From JANXVY01 sp034408685 (GTDB lineage: Bacteria > Pseudomonadota > Alphaproteobacteria > Rhizobiales > Hyphomicrobiaceae): a stretch of 46,803 nucleotides of DNA. A model generated the notes under the pieces. It saw only the letters and a list, made by a program, of their open reading frames with translations, did no database searches and was not told where the DNA came from. The position numbers were made by a program, and so were the translations under genes. The stretch's first letter is position 1. Each line of letters starts with the position of its first letter. Location of the stretch: contig JAWXCP010000040.1 in NCBI GenBank assembly GCA_034408685.1, positions 1 to 46,803 on the forward strand. The letters are read 5' to 3'. This document shows positions 42,822 through 46,803 of this stretch, piece after piece.

Positions 42822-44471
42822 ATGACCGAATTTGAAGCCAGCACAACGTCCGCGATCGATCGGAAGTTTTTCCGATTCAGATTGCCGGGGCCAAATGGCG
42901 CGCAAGCGATGGAGGTAGCATCTGGCGCCTCGCTCATCTTCGTTGGCCCAAATGGTGGTGGCAAAACTAGGCTCGCCGTCTTCATCGAGGAACTGCTCGG
43001 GCCATCGGCTCATCGGATCTCGGCGCATCGTGCCTTAAGCCTGAATCCATCAGTACCGAAAATCAGCGAGCGCAGCGCTTTGGCAGGGTTACGCACAGGC
43101 TACGCCGCTGACGACATTCAAATTCATTACCGGTATTCGCACCGTTGGCAGCAAAACAGTGCGACCTCATTATTGTCGGACTTCGACTATTTGGTGCAGG
43201 CGCTCTTTGCCGAGCAGTCAAATCGGTCGCTCTTGACGCACCGCGATCGTAGATCTGGTAGCTTGGCCGAAGCCCTACCCACCAAGATGGAGCGTCTGGT
43301 TGAAATTTGGCAACGTTTGCTCCCGCATCGTGAGCTTCATGTGACTGGTGACAATATCGAAGTCTCGATCACTGGCTCCGACGCCAAATACCCCGCGAGC
43401 CAGATGAGTGATGGCGAGAGGTCCGTATTTTACATGATCGGTCAAGCGCTGGTCGCGGCCGACGAATCCGTGTTGATCGTCGATGAACCTGAGTTGCACG
43501 TTCACCGTTCGATAATGTCGAAGCTCTGGGACGAGTTGGAATCTGCGCGGTCGGACTGCGCATTTATCTTCATCACCCATGAACTGGAGTTCGCAGCGGG
43601 GCGGCTCGCACAGAAATACTCGATCCAGGACTACAATCCAACGCCTTATTGGAAACTCGAAGCGGTCCCGAGAAATACCGGCTTCGACGAAGCCGTTGCC
43701 ACTCTCATCCTTGGTAGCCGGAGGCCAATCCTCTTTGTCGAGGGTACATACTCAAGCCTCGACACCTCGATCTATAGGTGCTGTTTCCCAGGCTGGACGG
43801 TATTGCCACGCGGTTCTTGTGAGAGCGTCATACATTCCGTCGTCACCATGCGTGCCAATGGTGACCTCACGCGAATTACGTGCTCTGGCCTTGTTGACGC
43901 CGACGGCTTTGCAGACGCTGAAAAACAGTTCATGGTATCCCGAGGGATTGAAACGCTTCCCGTTTCAGAGATCGAGAACCTCGTTCTGCTGCCCAGCGTC
44001 AGTCAAGCTATTGCTGAAACTGAAGGTCACAGCGGCTCTGGTTTACAGCGATGCCTTGATGACCTCGCAAACGAAGTATTCTCATCGATTAGCGCCGATC
44101 TGATAGAAGAGGCAGTTGTCCGGCATTGCACACGGCGCATTGACCGCGTTCTCAAGCGAGTGGATTTTGGCGAGGTCAAAAGTGTTTCTGAAGTTGTTCG
44201 ACAGACAACGGGGCAACTCGCTGCGCTGAACGTCCTTAGCATCGCGGACAAAGCTCGTTCCGACATCCAAAATGCTGTCACACAACAGGATCTTCTCAAG
44301 CTTCTTGCCTGTTACGACAATAAAGGTCTGTTTGCCATCGCAGCACGCCATTTGCGCCGCACACGGGCAGATGATTTCAAGAGCTGGCTTGTGCGCGTGC
44401 TGTGGAGCCAAAAGGCACCGTTGGTACTCACTGCGATCCGTAAAGCCTTGCCAAATCTGATGCCACGCTAG
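42822..44471 (+). CDS. fused ABC-type ATPase and DUF4435 protein, PARIS-like defence candidate
   Basis: The first part (about residues 20-270) is an SMC/ABC-like ATPase: Walker A GPNGGGKT (42-49), signature QMSDGERS, Walker B VLIVDEPELH with the catalytic Glu 222, and the H-loop ITHE. The second part (about 290-540) has the DUF4435 TOPRIM-like pattern: RRPILFVEG (Glu 307), then LVDADGFAD (Asp 359, Asp 361). In PARIS, AriA (ATPase) and AriB (DUF4435) are mostly separate proteins, but fused versions are known. The base composition is clearly lower in GC than sucC and the dehydrogenase next to it, which fits horizontal transfer. ATG 42822 is chosen; TTG 42798 and GTG 42813 are alternatives. Confidence 0.85.
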   Translation: MTEFEASTTSAIDRKFFRFRLPGPNGAQAMEVASGASLIFVGPNGGGKTRLAVFIEELLGPSAHRISAHRALSLNPSVPKISERSALAGLRTGYAADDIQIHYRYSHRWQQNSATSLLSDFDYLVQALFAEQSNRSLLTHRDRRSGSLAEALPTKMERLVEIWQRLLPHRELHVTGDNIEVSITGSDAKYPASQMSDGERSVFYMIGQALVAADESVLIVDEPELHVHRSIMSKLWDELESARSDCAFIFITHELEFAAGRLAQKYSIQDYNPTPYWKLEAVPRNTGFDEAVATLILGSRRPILFVEGTYSSLDTSIYRCCFPGWTVLPRGSCESVIHSVVTMRANGDLTRITCSGLVDADGFADAEKQFMVSRGIETLPVSEIENLVLLPSVSQAIAETEGHSGSGLQRCLDDLANEVFSSISADLIEEAVVRHCTRRIDRVLKRVDFGEVKSVSEVVRQTTGQLAALNVLSIADKARSDIQNAVTQQDLLKLLACYDNKGLFAIAARHLRRTRADDFKSWLVRVLWSQKAPLVLTAIRKALPNLMPR

Positions 44472-44526
44472 CGTATGTCCACGTCCGCTCGTTGTCTCGT
44501 TCGACGGGCGCTTGAAAGCGCCGCTC

Positions 44527-44856
44527 TCAAGTAGGCTCAGCACGGCGGAGCGAACCCAAACACCCCCGCCCTACCAGCCAATGCTCAAACGACGCGGGTG
44601 CCTCCTGGGAACGCCGACCGGCGAGCAGCGGGTCGACGCTGATATCCTCGTCGATGCTCGGCCAGTGGATGCCAGCCCCGCGACCGACCAGACGCCATTC
44701 GGCACGCTCGGAAGCCGATGCGCTTGAAAGCCTCGGGTACCAACCCAACGGCGCCGTCAAGGTCCGCCAGTCCGACAGTCGGATGTTGATAGTCGCGCCG
44801 TCAAACCCGACGTGGACGGCGGTCACCCTACCGGAGCTTGGTATCAGAAGTTCCAT
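44527..44856 (-). CDS. DUF2442 domain protein
   Basis: Function unknown. DUF2442 proteins are small, often toxin-antitoxin- or plasmid-associated. This 109-aa product has the family core: APLGWYPRLSSASASERAEWRLVGRGAGIHWP, then DEDISVDPLLAGRRS, here given in parts. A 30-residue tail follows that is not part of the domain. ATG 44856 (MELLIP) is chosen; ATG 44868 and GTG 44883 are in-frame alternatives. It sits between the defence-like gene and the dehydrogenase, tail to tail with the former. No DUF4160 partner, which often accompanies it, is seen. Confidence 0.8.
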   Translation of the reverse strand: MELLIPSSGRVTAVHVGFDGATINIRLSDWRTLTAPLGWYPRLSSASASERAEWRLVGRGAGIHWPSIDEDISVDPLLAGRRSQEAPASFEHWLVGRGCLGSLRRAEPT

Positions 44857-44887
44857 GCCGACGAGCATACCTCTGACGGTCACCCCC

Positions 44888-45928
44888 CTACAACGACGCC
44901 ATATCGATCACGAAGCGGTAGCGCACGTCGGCGCGTTCCATGCGGTCGAAGGCCGTGTTGATCTCGTCCATACGGATCATCTCGCAATCCGGCAAAATGC
45001 TCTCGCGCGCACAGAAATCGAGCAGCTCCTGCGTTTCGTCGATGCCGCCGATCAGCGACCCGGCGACACGACGTCGACCCATGATCATGGGAACCGTGCT
45101 CGGCTCCTCCAACGGTCCGATCTGACCCACCAGCACCAGCGTCCCGTCCGTGTCCAATAGCGGCAGATAGAGCGACACATCGTGTTTCGCTGGAACCGTA
45201 TCGATGATCAGATCGAGGCTGAACGCGGCCTTGGTCATCGCCTCCTCGTCGGTCGAAACCAACAGCCGATCGGCCCCGAGTTCCAACGCATCGGCCTCCT
45301 TGTCGGTCGTTCGGCTGAGCACGGTCACGTCCGCTCCCAGTCCCGCCGCCAACTTGACGGCCATGTGACCAAGCCCGCCGAGCCCGATGACGCCGACCCG
45401 GCTGCCCGGTCCGACATCCCACGTCCGCAACGGCGAATAGGTGGTGATACCAGCGCAAACGAGCGGCGCCACGCGCGACAGGTCGAGGCCATCGGGCACA
45501 CGCAGCACGAACTCCTCACGCACCACAACGTGCTTGGAATAGCCCCCAAACGTCGGCTCGCCGGTGACGCGGTCCTTGGAGCTATAGGTCTCCGTCATGC
45601 CCTCACGGCAGAATTGCTCCTCGCCATCCTCGCACGGCCCGCACTGTTGGCAGCTATCGACCATGCAACCGACCGCGACCGCATCGCCGACCTTGTGGCG
45701 TGTCACGCTCCGGCCAACGCTCGCCACCCGCCCGACAATTTCATGGCCGGGCACCATCGGATAATGGCCCTGGCCCCAATCGTTGCGGACCTGGTGCAAG
45801 TCGCTGTGGCAGATGCCGCAGAATAGAATATCGATGGCGACGTCGTTGGGTCGCAGATCGCGGCGCTCGAACTGAAACGGTTCGAGGCGTGCCCCGGCGG
45901 ATGAGGCGGCAAAGCCATGGGTTTTCAA
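44888..45928 (-). CDS. zinc-dependent NAD(P) alcohol dehydrogenase (CAD/YahK type)
   Basis: Reduces aldehydes to alcohols, or the reverse, with NAD(P). The 346-aa protein has the catalytic-zinc residues in CGICHSDLHQVRNDWG and PMVPGHEIVGRV, the structural-zinc cysteines in CQQCGPCEDGEEQFC, and the Rossmann motif GLGGLGHMAVKLA. It most resembles the YahK/cinnamyl-alcohol dehydrogenase subgroup, usually NADPH-dependent with broad aldehyde range. It is monocistronic. Substrate in vivo unknown. Confidence 0.93.
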   Translation of the reverse strand: MKTHGFAASSAGARLEPFQFERRDLRPNDVAIDILFCGICHSDLHQVRNDWGQGHYPMVPGHEIVGRVASVGRSVTRHKVGDAVAVGCMVDSCQQCGPCEDGEEQFCREGMTETYSSKDRVTGEPTFGGYSKHVVVREEFVLRVPDGLDLSRVAPLVCAGITTYSPLRTWDVGPGSRVGVIGLGGLGHMAVKLAAGLGADVTVLSRTTDKEADALELGADRLLVSTDEEAMTKAAFSLDLIIDTVPAKHDVSLYLPLLDTDGTLVLVGQIGPLEEPSTVPMIMGRRRVAGSLIGGIDETQELLDFCARESILPDCEMIRMDEINTAFDRMERADVRYRFVIDMASL

Positions 45929-46198
45929 AATCGTGAACTCCGCTTCGACGCTGACAAACTGGGTGAAGGCCGATTGACTAAGCCTCGAAACGCCACAGCT
46001 GGCAGCGTCGGAAAATACTCAAACATCTCCTGCCGGTGATCCGGGGATGACAAATTCGGCATGATGGGCCACTCGGCGGATGGCCGGCTCGGCAAATGAC
46101 CACCACCCTGCTCGGTTTTTAGCCGCTTGACGACATTATGGGCTGCCATGCCATGGTGGCGGTGTGTGCGTAACCGGCTCGGATCGGGGTAAGGCTGA

Positions 46199-46803
46199 GT
46201 GAAACGGGGGCAAATTCGCAAGGCCGGGCGAGGCGTGGCAGCGCAACCCGACCCACTGATTGTCGATGCAAAACCGAGCCTTGCGGTCCCGCTTGCTGCG
46301 GTGACGGCGGCGTGGCTGCTGGCGTTTTCGCGCTGGGTTAGCGAGGATGAAACGGTTCCTTGGGACGCTAAAAACCAATTCTACGCCTTCTTTCGGTTTC
46401 TGGCGCAGTCGTTTCACGATGGCGTGTCGCCCTTCTGGAACCCATACCATTACGGCGGCCACCCGAGCATCGCCGACCCCCAGTCGCTGATTTTTTCGCC
46501 GTTGTTTGTGATTGCCGCCGCGCTCGATCCAGCGCCGTCGATGCGGATGTTCGATCTTGTTGTCTATCTGCACTTGCTGATCGGCGGACTGGCGCTCGTC
46601 GGATACGGCTGGCGCTGCGGCTGGCTCGCATCAGCATCGGTCCTGGCGGCGGTCGTGTTCATGCTCGGCGGCGCAGCGGCGGGCCGTCTCAACCATACCG
46701 GCATCATTGCGAGCTACGGCCTGTTCCCGCTCGCAATGCTGACGCTCAACATCATGCTGGAGCGGCGCTCCAAGCTGTTTGCCGTCGCGTTTGCTGCAAC
46801 GGC
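46199..46803 (+). CDS. YfhO-like multispanning membrane protein, partial (3' end beyond window)
   Basis: The frame is open from GTG 46199, preceded by GTAAGG, to the window end, about 201 codons; a TGA lies immediately upstream in frame. The product starts with a basic tail, a membrane helix (VPLAAVTAAWLLAFSRW), the periplasmic loop SPFWNPYHYGGHPSIADPQS and further helices. WNPY...GG...ADPQS is typical of YfhO-family proteins, thought to be GT-C-type glycosyltransferases for sugar decoration of cell-envelope polymers. The C-terminal part is missing, so the family call rests on this loop. Confidence 0.75.
   Translation, partial: MKRGQIRKAGRGVAAQPDPLIVDAKPSLAVPLAAVTAAWLLAFSRWVSEDETVPWDAKNQFYAFFRFLAQSFHDGVSPFWNPYHYGGHPSIADPQSLIFSPLFVIAAALDPAPSMRMFDLVVYLHLLIGGLALVGYGWRCGWLASASVLAAVVFMLGGAAAGRLNHTGIIASYGLFPLAMLTLNIMLERRSKLFAVAFAAT

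Overview
This window reads as chromosomal DNA of an alphaproteobacterium, most likely Hyphomicrobiales (Rhizobiales) or a close relative. The evidence is the class-typical gene order (rsmG-parA-parB; leuS-lptE-holA; lysC-ptsP ... HTH gene-prfA-prmC-DUF4167; sdhB ... zapE-mdh-sucC), a Porin_2-type porin with an N-terminal coiled coil, and high-GC codon use. The rsmG-parAB cluster usually lies near the replication origin, and a perfect parS-like palindrome sits inside the start of rsmG. I saw no rRNA, tRNA, CRISPR array, transposase, integrase or prophage gene.

Layout: 1-4.2 kb holds rsmG, parA, parB, hisE and coaA, all plus strand, followed by a five-unit tandem repeat. 4.3-6.6 kb has an unknown multispanning membrane protein and an unknown protein with a basic N-terminus, separated by a terminator that serves the minus strand. 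6.7-12.2 kb is a minus-strand run: PfkB-family kinase, holA, lptE, leuS. Between leuS and a Fic AMPylase gene (12.5-13.6 kb) lies an AT-rich stretch with nine TGTCGA/TCGACA sites spaced in whole helical turns. The fic stop codon overlaps the start of a YggS gene. 14.5-19.8 kb has a porin, lysC and ptsP. 19.8-27.5 kb is accessory: an exonuclease-CBS-DUF294 fusion, an RND efflux pump with its adaptor, and a divergent TetR regulator with a nested palindrome. 27.7-32.2 kb returns to the conserved translation-termination block (HTH gene, prfA, prmC, DUF4167). 32.4-35.8 kb holds a DUF4212/VC_2705-type sodium:solute symporter pair, a YggT-like protein and a small membrane protein. 36-42.6 kb holds TCA-cycle genes (sdhB, mdh, sucC) with zapE, a histone H1-like protein and a GNAT acetyltransferase. 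42.8-44.5 kb is a lone ATPase-DUF4435 gene resembling a fused PARIS-type phage-defence protein. The end has a DUF2442 gene, a zinc alcohol dehydrogenase and the start of a YfhO-like membrane protein that runs off the window.

Most genes are housekeeping: chromosome partition, coenzyme A and histidine synthesis, leucyl-tRNA charging, outer-membrane assembly, nitrogen-PTS signalling, translation termination and the TCA cycle. The parts I consider least explained are the helically phased TGTCGA array at fic; a roughly 170-bp double-hairpin repeat present twice (25.4 and 35.8 kb), each copy abutting a stop codon; the fused ATPase-DUF4435 gene downstream of an orphan sucC; and the tandem hairpin repeat behind coaA. 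All assignments come from reading motifs and context; no database search was run.
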